Numbered from the stretch's first letter, positions 34,821-42,999 are shown. The stretch: 64,000 nt of DNA from an uncultured bacterium (GCA_903834785.1 CAILKP010000042.1:62001-126000); one strand, 5' to 3'. A program made the numbers and translations. Notes: generated by a model not told the origin, from the letters alone.

Positions 34821-35654
34821 ATGGCTGACGAACATGCACATGAAGGCGGCCATGGCGAAGAAGGCCACGGCGAAGAAGGCCACAAAAAGGGCCACGGTGG
34901 CCACGGTGGTGGTCACGGCAAGCACGAGGAGCACGAAGAAGGTGTGCCCGAGTGGATGATTTCCTTCGCCGACAACGCCCTGCTGCAGATGGGTGTGTTC
35001 GTGATCATGTTCGCCATGAACGTCGGCCCCAAGGCCAAGGGCCCCACGGCCGCCGGTGAGCAGGAAACCGTCACCGCCGGCATGGCCGACACCGCCATCG
35101 CCATCCGCGAGGCCTTCAACAGCCCCGTCTCGCTCAACAGCAAGGACCCCAACGACCTCCCGCTGATCAAGCGAATGAAGGAGCGGAAGGAAAAGGGCGA
35201 GGCCACCGACAACGGCGTCAAGGGTGAGAAGCAGAACGTCCAGGCCCAGCGCGACACCGGCTTTACCAACATCACCGCCACCGTCAACTTCGAGCAAGGC
35301 GCTGCAGTCGTCTCCAGTTTCGACCGCACTGTGCTGGCCGATGCTGTCCGCAAGCTCAAGGGCCAGCGTTGGATCATCGAAGTCCGCGGCCACTGCTCAT
35401 CCATCGAGGCCAGTGACGGCCCGGAAGCCGCCGCCAAGCTCAGCTTCGATCGCGCCATCGCCGCCGCCACAGTGCTCACCGAGCAGGGCATCAAGTGGAA
35501 CCAGCTCCGCATCAGTTCCGCCGGCGACTCCGACCGCCGCACCGCCCTGGCCTTTGATGCCAAGGCCCACCGCACGAATCAGCGTGCCGAGCTCATCGTC
35601 ACCAACGATGCACTGCCCGCCGATCCGTACAGCAAGGAACCCGGCAAGCCCTAA
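34821..35654 (+). CDS. motB: Flagellar motor stator protein MotB with His-rich N-terminus
   Basis: A 277-residue protein starting at ATG 34,821. Residues 1-40 are almost entirely His, Gly, Glu and Lys (10 His in 40). Next comes the plug/membrane helix PEWMISFADNALLQMGVFVIMFAMNV, with the essential channel Asp at about residue 51. The OmpA/MotB peptidoglycan-binding domain occupies about 150-265 (WIIEVRGHCSSIEASD ... RISSAGDSDRRTALAF ... TNQRAELIV). It anchors MotA to the wall. The His-rich leader is unusual for MotB and may bind metal or sense pH. Confidence 0.93.
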   Translation: MADEHAHEGGHGEEGHGEEGHKKGHGGHGGGHGKHEEHEEGVPEWMISFADNALLQMGVFVIMFAMNVGPKAKGPTAAGEQETVTAGMADTAIAIREAFNSPVSLNSKDPNDLPLIKRMKERKEKGEATDNGVKGEKQNVQAQRDTGFTNITATVNFEQGAAVVSSFDRTVLADAVRKLKGQRWIIEVRGHCSSIEASDGPEAAAKLSFDRAIAAATVLTEQGIKWNQLRISSAGDSDRRTALAFDAKAHRTNQRAELIVTNDALPADPYSKEPGKP

Positions 35655-35730
35655 GCCCGAAGCACACCGACCCCCGCATCCGGCCAACGCCCCAGCCAAG
35701 GTGCGACACGACAGAGTGGAGAGAATAAAG

Positions 35731-35777
35731 CACCACGTCCGATCGACTCTACGGTCGGACGTGGTGGCTCTCTTTTT
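35731..35777 (+). terminator. Terminator after motAB
   Basis: A perfect 12-bp stem (CACCACGTCCGA with its complement, ending near 35,766) and a 12-base loop, followed by CTCTCTTTTT. It lies between motB and the convergent flgM gene. Confidence 0.92.
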
Positions 35778-35801
35778 GAGGAAATGAAACTCGCCTCCGG
35801 C

Positions 35802-36131
35802 TCAGCCCTGCAGATCAAGATCCCGCAGGATGCCGCTGGCAACCTTGTCGAGCTTCTTGCCATCCAGGTCGTACGTGCCCGAGTCGATCTGGGCCTTGAT
35901 GCGAGCCACCAGGTCCTGACGAATCGGCTTGGCCTCAGCCACGCCGGCAAGCCGGGCGGCATCGGACAGGTCGAGCTCGTCGATCGTCCGCGGACGCGAC
36001 AGCGTCGCGCTCGCCTCGGCCGTCTCGGTCGCCTTGCTCGGGCCGGCCTGAACTTTCGTCGGCCGCGTCAAAGCCTGCGACTGGGTAGAAGAAAGGGCCG
36101 GTCCCACGGTGTTCTGAGTGAAAAGTGTCAT
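35802..36131 (-). CDS. flgM: Anti-sigma-28 factor FlgM
   Basis: A 109-residue protein. ATG 36,131 is preceded by GGGAG. An Ala/Thr-rich disordered N-terminus is followed by the FlgM C-terminal signature IRQDLVARIKAQIDSGTYDLDGKKLDKVASGILRDL. FlgM holds sigma-28 (FliA) inactive until hook completion and is then exported. Its position convergent with motAB links it to flagellar regulation, though other flagellar genes are not in the window. Confidence 0.9.
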   Translation of the reverse strand: MTLFTQNTVGPALSSTQSQALTRPTKVQAGPSKATETAEASATLSRPRTIDELDLSDAARLAGVAEAKPIRQDLVARIKAQIDSGTYDLDGKKLDKVASGILRDLDLQG

Positions 36132-36238
36132 GGATAGACTCCCATACCAACTGGGGACCGAGCGATACCGCAGGCCTGATACAGTGGCCTTTGGCCTCGA
36201 GGGAGCGGCTTATCCGTGCCACTCCATCGCGGGGTCCC

Positions 36239-36257
36239 GGGTGATCACCTTCGATCA
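36239..36257. promoter_or_regulatory. Operator-like GATCACC repeats upstream of flgM
   Basis: The perfect palindrome GGTGATCACC is followed after three bases by a second GATCACC half. The site lies about 110 bases upstream of the flgM start and 120 bases before the next plus-strand gene. Binding of a dimeric regulator is a guess. Confidence 0.3.
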
Positions 36258-36369
36258 CCGGAAAAAAGCGTTCGCGTGGGCCGGGCAATCCATTCTGCCG
36301 GCACCACATGTATCGTCTGCGAGTCATGGTGAACTTCAGAAGATTGTGTTTTTTGTGAAGGCTATTTAA

Positions 36370-37356
36370 GTGCAGTTCTTTGCGGTACTTAGATCGTTAT
36401 TGGACGATCGGGTCATCAAGGTTCCGGATATGCAAAACGGTCAAATCGACAAGCCCTTAGGTGATTCCCCGCGTGAGGTGTTCCGCCCGAATGGTTATGG
36501 GGTGTATTTCCCGGATTTTTCTGCGCGTTTTCGAGTTATCGCGACACTCGCACTCGTTGGGTTAGGGGTATTTCCTTTTGGCTGCGCTCAGACTGGGTCA
36601 TCTTCCTCTGAGCCCGATCGGCTCTCGCGTGATGGCAAGGAGCTCTTTGGCAAGGGTGGTGCGGGAGTCAGCGGGGCCGGCGCGGGCTGGACCGTTGTGC
36701 TCGCCGCGTTTCGCGGGGAGACCGCCGCCCAGGACGCCGCGGCGGCGCTGGAGCAGATCCGCTCGCTGTCGGGCTTTGGCGATGCGTTCGTCGAGATCCG
36801 GGGCCAGAACCATGTTGTTGGATGGGGCCGGTACGACTCGGTGGCCGATCAGACCGCCAAGGACGCCCTGCAGCGGGCGCGGAGCTTTGCTGATTCCAAC
36901 GGGCGGCGGCCGTTTGCCGCGGCGATTCTGCTGGCGCCCGACTTCTCGCAGGTGGGATCGTCTGGCGGCAAGCCGGAGTGGAACCTGACGCGGGCCCGCG
37001 AGATATTCGGCCGGGAGGCCAAGTACACGCTGCAGATCGGCACGTACGGCGGGGCCCAGCCGGGCCAGGCGGTTGGGGCGGAACTGGCTGAGGCGCGTGC
37101 CGCGGCGGAGGCGGCGGTAGCCCAACTGCGGGCCCAAGGCGAACTGGCCTTCTATTACCACAGCCCGCGGATGAGCACGGTGACGGTGGGCCTGTTTGAC
37201 GATGCGGCCCTGGACAACCCGCTCCACCCCGATCTGGTGGCGATGCGCCGCAAGTACCCCAACCGGCTCCACAACGGAAAGGGCCTGATCACGCGGATCG
37301 ACAAGAGCAAGGAACAGCTCGAAGACTCCAAGCTGGTCGCGGTTCCGGATCGCTAG
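36370..37356 (+). CDS. Lipoprotein with two SPOR-like segments (unknown)
   Basis: Up to 328 residues. GTG 36,370 has AAGG upstream; ATG 36,430 also has AAGG, and a start nearer the membrane helix is possible. The hydrophobic segment RVIATLALVGLGVFPFGCAQ ends in a lipobox Cys near residue 72. Two alpha/beta segments follow: WTVVLAAFRGETAAQDAAAALEQI and YTLQIGTYGG ... AYYH-like STVTVGLFDD. Both resemble SPOR (peptidoglycan-binding) repeats in pattern, which is my inference. The first about 230 bases are AT-richer than the rest. Confidence 0.65.
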   Translation: MQFFAVLRSLLDDRVIKVPDMQNGQIDKPLGDSPREVFRPNGYGVYFPDFSARFRVIATLALVGLGVFPFGCAQTGSSSSEPDRLSRDGKELFGKGGAGVSGAGAGWTVVLAAFRGETAAQDAAAALEQIRSLSGFGDAFVEIRGQNHVVGWGRYDSVADQTAKDALQRARSFADSNGRRPFAAAILLAPDFSQVGSSGGKPEWNLTRAREIFGREAKYTLQIGTYGGAQPGQAVGAELAEARAAAEAAVAQLRAQGELAFYYHSPRMSTVTVGLFDDAALDNPLHPDLVAMRRKYPNRLHNGKGLITRIDKSKEQLEDSKLVAVPDR

Positions 37357-37548
37357 AACGGGTTGTGCACAGCCAGGTTTGGTGAGGTGGGGTATCTCAG
37401 CAGGTTTTCGGAAGTGACTGGCGCGGTTATGGGGTGCGCAAACTGCTTGAAACAGCGGCGAAACGCACCGAATGTGTACGGATTGTGGAGGAAAACCGCC
37501 TCATCTCTATCATGCTCTCTGTTGAAACCTGAACATGAAGAGCACGCG

Positions 37549-38361
37549 ATGAAAGAGACTTTGTTCGACAAGTTTGAATCTGTGTGGCAAACTACTGGGG
37601 ACAACGGTCGTAGTGATGCTCCCCGCCGCCCCTCTGGAGAGATGGGGCTGCAGCCGGTATGCGGCGGATCAGTCGGGCGTCCGAGCGACTTGTTGGTTGG
37701 CAGTGGTCTCATGAAGCATCGCGGTGTGCAACCTTCGTCTATAACGGCTGACATGCTCATGCGTGTCTCCGAAGCGCATCAGGAACACCACGTGGTTCTC
37801 TGGTCGGCGGATGCCGATCGGCGGGCTGAGGCGTCGGCGGTTCTGGCGGAACATCTTCGCTCCCTGCCGGAAGTGGAGCTGTTCCACTTCGAGGGCTCGT
37901 CGATCCGGTCGCTCAAGGATTTTTGTACCCAGCTCACGGCGATTCGCGCGGCCATTCCGGCCAGCGAGGGTGATGCCGGGGTCAAGGCAACGGTCGATGG
38001 GCCGGGCGGGGTGATTGACTCGCTGCGGGAGCGGCAGGGTGAGCTGAGCATCGGTGTGTCTGGCGCCAAGCGCCGGTACTACCTGTGGACGGAGGCTGAC
38101 ACGCTACTGAACAACGACCCGGCCGCGTTCGGCGGGGTGATTGATGCGATGGCGGGCGTGGCCGCGGAGGCCGAGTACGCCAGCGAGGACCTGCTGCTGA
38201 TCCACCGGGCGATCCTGATCGGCGGACCGGCGCTGGCGGCGTACGCGGGCAATGAGCACGGCCAGTTCCGGTCGTGGCTGCCCGATGCCGCGGGCTCGCC
38301 CCCGCTGTGGAAGGTGATCTCGGGCCTGGAGCAGCCGCCGGTGTTTGTGCTGGAGCTGTGA
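37549..38361 (+). CDS. Unknown soluble protein
   Basis: A 270-residue protein. I choose ATG 37,549 (MKETLFDKFES, GAAGAG upstream); the frame reaches 37,363, but that region looks like leader. An N-terminal disordered part (residues 1-70) precedes an alpha/beta domain: EHHVVLWSADADRRAEASAVLAEHLRSLPEVELFHFEG, RRYYLWTEADTLLNNDPAAFGGVIDAM, EDLLLIHRAILIGGPALAAYAG. The parallel strand/helix order and a Walker B-like YLWTEAD suggest a degenerate P-loop (AAA-like) fold without Walker A, but I cannot assign it. Confidence 0.7.
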   Translation: MKETLFDKFESVWQTTGDNGRSDAPRRPSGEMGLQPVCGGSVGRPSDLLVGSGLMKHRGVQPSSITADMLMRVSEAHQEHHVVLWSADADRRAEASAVLAEHLRSLPEVELFHFEGSSIRSLKDFCTQLTAIRAAIPASEGDAGVKATVDGPGGVIDSLRERQGELSIGVSGAKRRYYLWTEADTLLNNDPAAFGGVIDAMAGVAAEAEYASEDLLLIHRAILIGGPALAAYAGNEHGQFRSWLPDAAGSPPLWKVISGLEQPPVFVLEL

Positions 38362-38461
38362 GCGGGCGGGCCTGAGCGGACTTTGAGCATTATCAACAGA
38401 CGATCAACACCGTGTGGAGAAACTTGGTGAGGTGTGGTGCTGCGCGCGGGGGTTCAGTGGT
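38362..38461. other. Short non-coding stretch before repeat B
   Basis: Contains TTATCAACA (38,390-38,398) and TGTGGAGAA, each one base from a DnaA box, but no origin context. No gene. Confidence 0.4.
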
Positions 38462-38786
38462 TCAACGCGGAGGACGCGGAGGGAGAGGAGGAAGACGGAC
38501 GAAAGGCAGAAGAAGGGGCTCACGCAGAGGACCAGAGCACCGGAGAAAGGCAGGAGAAGGAAGAGGGAAACATGGATAGACAGGATGGGCGGGATGAAGG
38601 CGGGGAGACGGGAGAGGTGAAAGAGGAGAGACAAAAGAGAAAAGGAAGAGGCGAGGGCAGACTTGTCCGCGGACACGGGGGTGGATGTGCGCGGAGCGCA
38701 CAAGCAACTTCGTGCGAGTGGGGAGTTTGGGGAAGGGGCCTTTGTTTCACCGGCCCGGGCGCTTCCGCTTCGGGCTCCAATGGGGC
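38462..38786 (+). repeat. Dispersed repeat, copy B (about 325 bp)
   Basis: Same element as 31,566-31,880 in opposite orientation, roughly three quarters identical by eye. A purine-rich 5' half (AACGCGGAGGACGCGGAGG ...) is followed by a hairpin TGTGCGC/GCGCACA (38,686-38,702), a conserved CTTCGTGCGAGTGGG block, and the GC-rich end CACCGGCCCGGGCGCTTCCG. It is non-coding. Confidence 0.85.
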
Positions 38787-39239
38787 ACGGTGTGCTGATG
38801 CGGCGCTGTCGCTTGGTTGTCCACGACCTCGGCACGCGTGGTGGACTGGCGCGCGGAAGGGGGCGGTCAGTTGACAGGTGGGCTGTCGGCTGGGCGGGTT
38901 CGGGGTGGCTGACGGGGTTGTCTGTTGACAGCAGCCGAGCGCGGGGGCTGTCAAGAGTCAGGAGTGCACATGTTCATCCACCGTCACGCACAGGGGCGCA
39001 AGTGACGGAGTGGCGCGGCCTTGCCGCTGGTGGCGCACAGGCAATCCACAAACCGTCAGGCGTATGTATTTCTACTACGAGATGATTTATCTCATTGAAG
39101 ACAGAAAGAAGCTGACAACGCCAAGGTGTGTGCAAGACTGTGTGTGCCCACCGAACGTGCCTCGCGAGCATCGGGCCTCTGAACTGAAAACTTGAGATGC
39201 ACAACGCGTGCGAACGCGCTGCGTGGTGGGAGCTGTCAG
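38787..39239. other. Unexplained non-coding spacer
   Basis: About 450 bases without a convincing gene. The left half is GC-rich with several TGTCAG/CTGTC repeats. The right part (39,060-39,120) is AT-rich with a small dyad GAGATgatttATCTC, and may hold a promoter. No start codon with a ribosome-binding site leads to a plausible frame. Confidence 0.5.
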
Positions 39240-40088
39240 TTACCGCTGGCAGTTCGTGCAGAAGACCGTGGTGCGCTGGGCGGCCTGGCACTGCTTGAGC
39301 GTCGCGGAGCACGTCAGGCAGGGTTGGCCGCCGCGGCCGTAGACGCGGTGTGCGGCGGCGAAGGAGCCGCGGTTGCCATCGGCATCGAGGTAGTCGCGGA
39401 GCGTTGAGCCGCCGGCGGTGACGGCGCTGGCGAGCACAGCGCGGATGGCGGCGGCGAGCGACTCGTACTCGGCCCGGGTGACGCGTGTCGCGGCGCGACG
39501 GGGCCGGATGTGCGAGGCGTGGAGCGCCTCATCGGCGTAGATGTTGCCGACGCCGGCGAGGACGGCCTGATCCAGCAGCACGGCCTTGATGGCGCGGCGG
39601 CTGGTGTGGGCACGCTCGAAGAGATCCTCGCCGGTGATGGCCAGGGCGTCGGGACCGAGCCGGGTGGCAAAGGCGGCGACTGCGGCGGGATCATCGAACC
39701 AGCGGAGTTCACCAAAGCGACGCGGGTCGCGGAAGAACAGTTCAGCGGCCGTCGCGGTGGGGCGGGCGGGATCCACAAGTTGCCAACGCATGTGGATATG
39801 GTCCGAGCGTTCAGGCTGCTCACCGGGACGGAGCACGGTGCATTGGCCGGTCATGCCCAGGTGGATGCCGATGGCCTGGCCGCTGGCGGCGTGGAGCAGG
39901 AGTTGCTTGCCGATGCGGTCGACGCGCTGGAGGATCTGGCCTTGGAGCATGTGTGCGGCCAGGTCGGCCTCTGCCAGGGGCGGCGTGACGATGTCGGTGC
40001 GGCCGATGATGACGCGGGCGACCTGGCGGCCGATGAGGTGTGGCAGCAGGGAGCGGCGGACGGATTCGACTTCGGGGAGTTCGGGCAA
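39240..40088 (-). CDS. mutM: Formamidopyrimidine-DNA glycosylase
   Basis: A 282-residue protein with the N-terminal PELPEVESVRR block, whose exposed Pro is the catalytic nucleophile after Met removal. It also has IGIHLGMTGQC, VGNIYADEALHASHIRP, and the C-terminal zinc finger CLTCSATLKQCQAAQRTTVFCTNCQ. The only codon that yields PELPEV directly after the start is TTG at 40,088, so initiation at TTG is almost certain. No Shine-Dalgarno precedes it; the leader is pyrimidine-rich. The enzyme removes 8-oxoguanine and formamidopyrimidines. Confidence 0.95.
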   Translation of the reverse strand: MPELPEVESVRRSLLPHLIGRQVARVIIGRTDIVTPPLAEADLAAHMLQGQILQRVDRIGKQLLLHAASGQAIGIHLGMTGQCTVLRPGEQPERSDHIHMRWQLVDPARPTATAAELFFRDPRRFGELRWFDDPAAVAAFATRLGPDALAITGEDLFERAHTSRRAIKAVLLDQAVLAGVGNIYADEALHASHIRPRRAATRVTRAEYESLAAAIRAVLASAVTAGGSTLRDYLDADGNRGSFAAAHRVYGRGGQPCLTCSATLKQCQAAQRTTVFCTNCQR

Positions 40089-40100
40089 GAGGGGAGAGTG

Positions 40101-40140
40101 AAATTGCTAAAGGGCCAAATTACCAAATTGCCAAATTTGG
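40101..40140. repeat. Short CAAATT tandem motif upstream of mutM
   Basis: Three imperfect copies of (G/A)CCAAATT followed by TTGGAGG, an AT-rich island in GC-rich DNA, between mutM and the phosphoesterase gene. It may be promoter DNA or a small interspersed repeat. Confidence 0.4.
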
Positions 40141-40168
40141 AGGGTGCAGTCCGCGCTGGAGATACCGC

Positions 40169-41086
40169 TCACTCAAAGAGCTTGCGGGCGCGGGACCAGA
40201 CGGCGGATTGATCCACGGGTGTGGAAAGGTCGAGGGGAACGTAGACGGCGTTGTCGTGGTCGGTGTTTAAGACGATGCCGCGGGAGCCGACGGGCAGGAC
40301 GCCGTGCTCGGCCTTTTCGTGGCCGAGGATGAAGAGGCCGACGTTCCAGGCGTCACCGAGGGTGCCCAGGGATTCGTCGGAGTGGTCGCGGCCCCAGACC
40401 ATGAGGTGGGCCGAGCCGCGGCGGGGGGTGGTGTCGTCCTCGTTCCAGACGCGGTCCAGGACGGTGGTGTCGAAGCGGTCGATGAGGTCGGGGCCGGGGA
40501 CGCTGTGGGCGCAGAGGACATCGCGGCCGTCGGTGCAGCCGCCGACCCAGCGGACGGCCAGGGGCATGGAGCGGATGAAGTCGTTGATGGCGCGGGTGAC
40601 ATCGGTGGCGCGGGGGCCGAAGAGGTGGTTGACGCCAGCGTTGAAGGCCTTGACGACGTTCATGCCGTTCTTGAGGATGCCGGCGCCGGCGATCTGGGCG
40701 AGCTCGTGGTTGGCCAGCAGGGTGTGGACGTGCTCGGGGAAAGCGGCCTTGGCGGCGGCGGCGCGGACGAGGCCGCGGTAGGAGAAGTCCAGGCCCTCCA
40801 TCTCAAGCTCATCGGGATGGATGAGTTCGTGGAGGAGCAGGTGGGCGGCGAACTCACCGGGCGCGGAAGCGGGCGGGTCGATGGCGGCGAGGTCGAGGAC
40901 GCGTGCCATGTGCCGCGGGTTGTCGTGGAGGTCGCCGATGGCGATGAGCTCACCGGGCGGGTGGATGACATCGACGGAGCCCTTGCGGCAGGCGGCCTGC
41001 AGGTTGGCCCGAGTGCCGGCGATGAGTGCGGCGATCACTGCATCGGGGTCGCGGATGTTGAGTGTGGCGGTGGAGGTGTGGGACAC
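40169..41086 (-). CDS. Calcineurin-like metallophosphoesterase
   Basis: A 305-residue protein started at GTG 41,086 (VSHTSTATLNIRD); the upstream part is low-complexity. It has the metallophosphoesterase motifs IAIGDLHDNPRHMARVLDL (GDxHDN), HTLLANHELAQIAG (an ANHE version of GNHE), LMVWGRDHSDE and ILGHEKAEHGVLP (GHxxxxxG). It probably hydrolyses a phosphomonoester or diester with two metal ions. It is about 80 bases upstream of mutM on the same strand. Confidence 0.85.
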   Translation of the reverse strand: MSHTSTATLNIRDPDAVIAALIAGTRANLQAACRKGSVDVIHPPGELIAIGDLHDNPRHMARVLDLAAIDPPASAPGEFAAHLLLHELIHPDELEMEGLDFSYRGLVRAAAAKAAFPEHVHTLLANHELAQIAGAGILKNGMNVVKAFNAGVNHLFGPRATDVTRAINDFIRSMPLAVRWVGGCTDGRDVLCAHSVPGPDLIDRFDTTVLDRVWNEDDTTPRRGSAHLMVWGRDHSDESLGTLGDAWNVGLFILGHEKAEHGVLPVGSRGIVLNTDHDNAVYVPLDLSTPVDQSAVWSRARKLFE

Positions 41087-41421
41087 GGGGGCAACGGTAC
41101 GGGGGCTGTGAGTTGCGAGGGGATAGGAGCCCGAGCGGAAGCGAAAGGACGGTGACTGGTGATGCGTGAGTGGAACTGATCGCAGACAGGGAGGTGTGTG
41201 GTGTTTAGAGACCGATGGCATCTTCGTGGAAGTGGGGGGTGTTTGGGGGCGGGCCAGACGTTCACGGTTCCTTCGCTACCGCTCGGGCTGTTCTTGGCAT
41301 GGGGCGGTTGGTTGGTTCGGCCGGAGTGACGGCACGTTCCATACGCTTGGCGGTGGTGCCCCCCGGGGTGCGTGGCTGTTGTGCTCGTTGTACCGTTCTA
41401 CTCGTTGCAAGAGGTGCTCCC
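41087..41421. other. Divergent intergenic region with repeat end fragment
   Basis: About 335 bases. At 41,123-41,162 there is a degraded stretch with GGAGCCCGAGCGGAAGCG and GGTGACTGGTGA that resembles one end of the dispersed repeat at 31,566. The rest is G-rich and non-coding up to the GAGGTG ribosome-binding site of the next gene. Confidence 0.45.
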
Positions 41422-42840
41422 GTGTCGATCCGTCACCGAACCGTTGCGTGTGTTGCTCTGGCGTGCGGGTTGTGCATGGCGACGGTTGCCAGCGGGCAGG
41501 ACCTGACCAAGCGGGCCAAGCCGCAGGAGGGGCCGATTGCGCTGGTTAACGCGCGGGTGCATCCGGTCTCCGGCCCGGTGATCGCCGATGGCTACGTGCT
41601 GTTTGACGGCGGCAAGATCGTGGAAGTCGGGCCGATGGTGGCCGAGGCTGGCCCCGATGGCGGCAAGGGCGGCAGCAAGGTGTTCATGGCCACGGTGCGG
41701 CAGTTGGATGTCAAGGGCAAGCACGTGTACCCGGGGTTCATCGGCAGCTTCACGCAGATGGGACTGGCGGAGATTGCCAGTGTGCGGGCCTCGCGGGACT
41801 TCAACGAGACGGGCGAGGTCACGCCCGAGGCCGTGGCCTCGGTGGCGATCAACCCCGACAGCAACCTGATCACGGTGACGCGGAGCAACGGTGTGCTGAT
41901 CTGCGGCACGTTCCCCAGCGGCGGGCTGGTGCAGGGCCGGGCCAGCGTGATGCAGATGGAGGGCTGGACCAGCGAGGACATGACGCTCAAGCGTGAGGCG
42001 GGGCTGGTGGTGGGCTGGCCGTTCATGCGAACAGTCCGTGCGCCGTGGATGGACAAGTCCGAGGACGAGCAGCTCAAGGACATCCGCACCTCGCTGGAGC
42101 GGATCCGCGATGTGTTCCGCTCCGCGTCGGGCTATGTCCGCAGCAAGGCGGCCGATGGGGACAAGCAGCCGACGGACCTGCGGTGGGAGGCGATGCGGCC
42201 GTACATCACCGGCGCATCGCCGCAGGGGATGGTGTACATCGAGGCGGCGGACTACGACCAGATCATGTCAGCCCTGGCGTTTGCCAAGGAGTTTGAGCTC
42301 AAGATCACCCTGGTGGGCGGGCGCGATGCGCCGATGGCCGCCAAGCTGCTCAAGGAGCGCGACATCCCGGTGATTGTGGGCACCACGCACGCGATGCCCA
42401 AGCGCGACGATGCGCCGTACGACGAGGTGTACACCATGCCGGCCAAGCTGCACGCCGCGGGTGTGCGGTTTGCGATTGCCTCGGGCGAGGAGACGGCCCA
42501 CGAGCGCAACTTGCCGTACGTCGCGGCGATGGCCGTGGCCCACGGGTTGCCGTGGGAAGCGGGGCTTCGCTCGATCACGCTGTCAGCCGCGGAGATCCTG
42601 GGTGTGGCCGATCGGGTGGGCTCGCTGGACAAGGGCAAGGATGCGACGCTGATCGTCACTGACGGGCCGGCGATGGAAGTGACGACGAACCTGACGATGG
42701 CGTTCATCGGCGGGCGCGAGATTGAGCTGCGCAACAAGCAGACGGAGCTTGCGGACAAGTACCGCGAGAAGTACCGCAACGCCAAGCCCGGAGCGGGAGC
42801 GCCGGCAGCACCGGCGGCCAAGCCGGTCGATGCGCGCTGA
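41422..42840 (+). CDS. Secreted amidohydrolase-like protein (metal ligands degenerate)
   Basis: A 472-residue protein. GTG 41,422 follows GAGGTG, then a signal peptide ending TVASGQ. The amidohydrolase composite-domain pattern is clear: IALVNARVHPVSGPVIADGYVLFDGGKIVEVG at the start, LSAAEILGVADRVGSLDKGKDATLIVTDG at the end. The usual HxH after PGFID is absent: VYPGFIGSFTQMGLAEI has no His. Late motifs (GTTHAMP, AIASGEETAHERNLPY) remain. It may be an inactive or differently metallated relative of imidazolonepropionase-type enzymes. Confidence 0.82.
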   Translation: MSIRHRTVACVALACGLCMATVASGQDLTKRAKPQEGPIALVNARVHPVSGPVIADGYVLFDGGKIVEVGPMVAEAGPDGGKGGSKVFMATVRQLDVKGKHVYPGFIGSFTQMGLAEIASVRASRDFNETGEVTPEAVASVAINPDSNLITVTRSNGVLICGTFPSGGLVQGRASVMQMEGWTSEDMTLKREAGLVVGWPFMRTVRAPWMDKSEDEQLKDIRTSLERIRDVFRSASGYVRSKAADGDKQPTDLRWEAMRPYITGASPQGMVYIEAADYDQIMSALAFAKEFELKITLVGGRDAPMAAKLLKERDIPVIVGTTHAMPKRDDAPYDEVYTMPAKLHAAGVRFAIASGEETAHERNLPYVAAMAVAHGLPWEAGLRSITLSAAEILGVADRVGSLDKGKDATLIVTDGPAMEVTTNLTMAFIGGREIELRNKQTELADKYREKYRNAKPGAGAPAAPAAKPVDAR

Positions 42841-42928
42841 GTGATCAAGCGGCCACGCGGCGTACGGCGTTGCGCTGGAACTCCCCCCCAAAGGGTGTGG
42901 CGGGAGGGCTGGAATGCCTCGTCGAAAT

Positions 42929-42937
42929 TGCTATAGT
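42929..42937 (+). promoter_or_regulatory. Extended -10 promoter upstream of maeA
   Basis: TGCTATAGT gives an extended -10 (TG-n-TATAGT). Transcription would begin near 42,944, which coincides with an ATG opening a ten-codon frame (stop at 42,974-42,976) ahead of the malic enzyme start at 43,000. Confidence 0.4.
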
Positions 42938-42999
42938 GCAGCGATGTCCCGCCCTGCGGCGGTCCGACGGGCGTGACCTCACGATCCAGGGTCATCGCC

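Noticed and set aside
36205-36230. Sigma-54-like TGGCAC box upstream of flgM
   Set aside because: The distance between GG and GC is one base short and the -12 element does not match.
37363-37548. N-terminal extension of the 37,549 gene
   Set aside because: Codon use and composition are unlike the rest, and a better-placed ATG with a ribosome-binding site exists.
38390-38421. Two near-DnaA boxes (TTATCAACA and TGTGGAGAA)
   Set aside because: Each has a mismatch, there are only two, no AT-rich unwinding element and no dnaA, dnaN or gidA gene is nearby.
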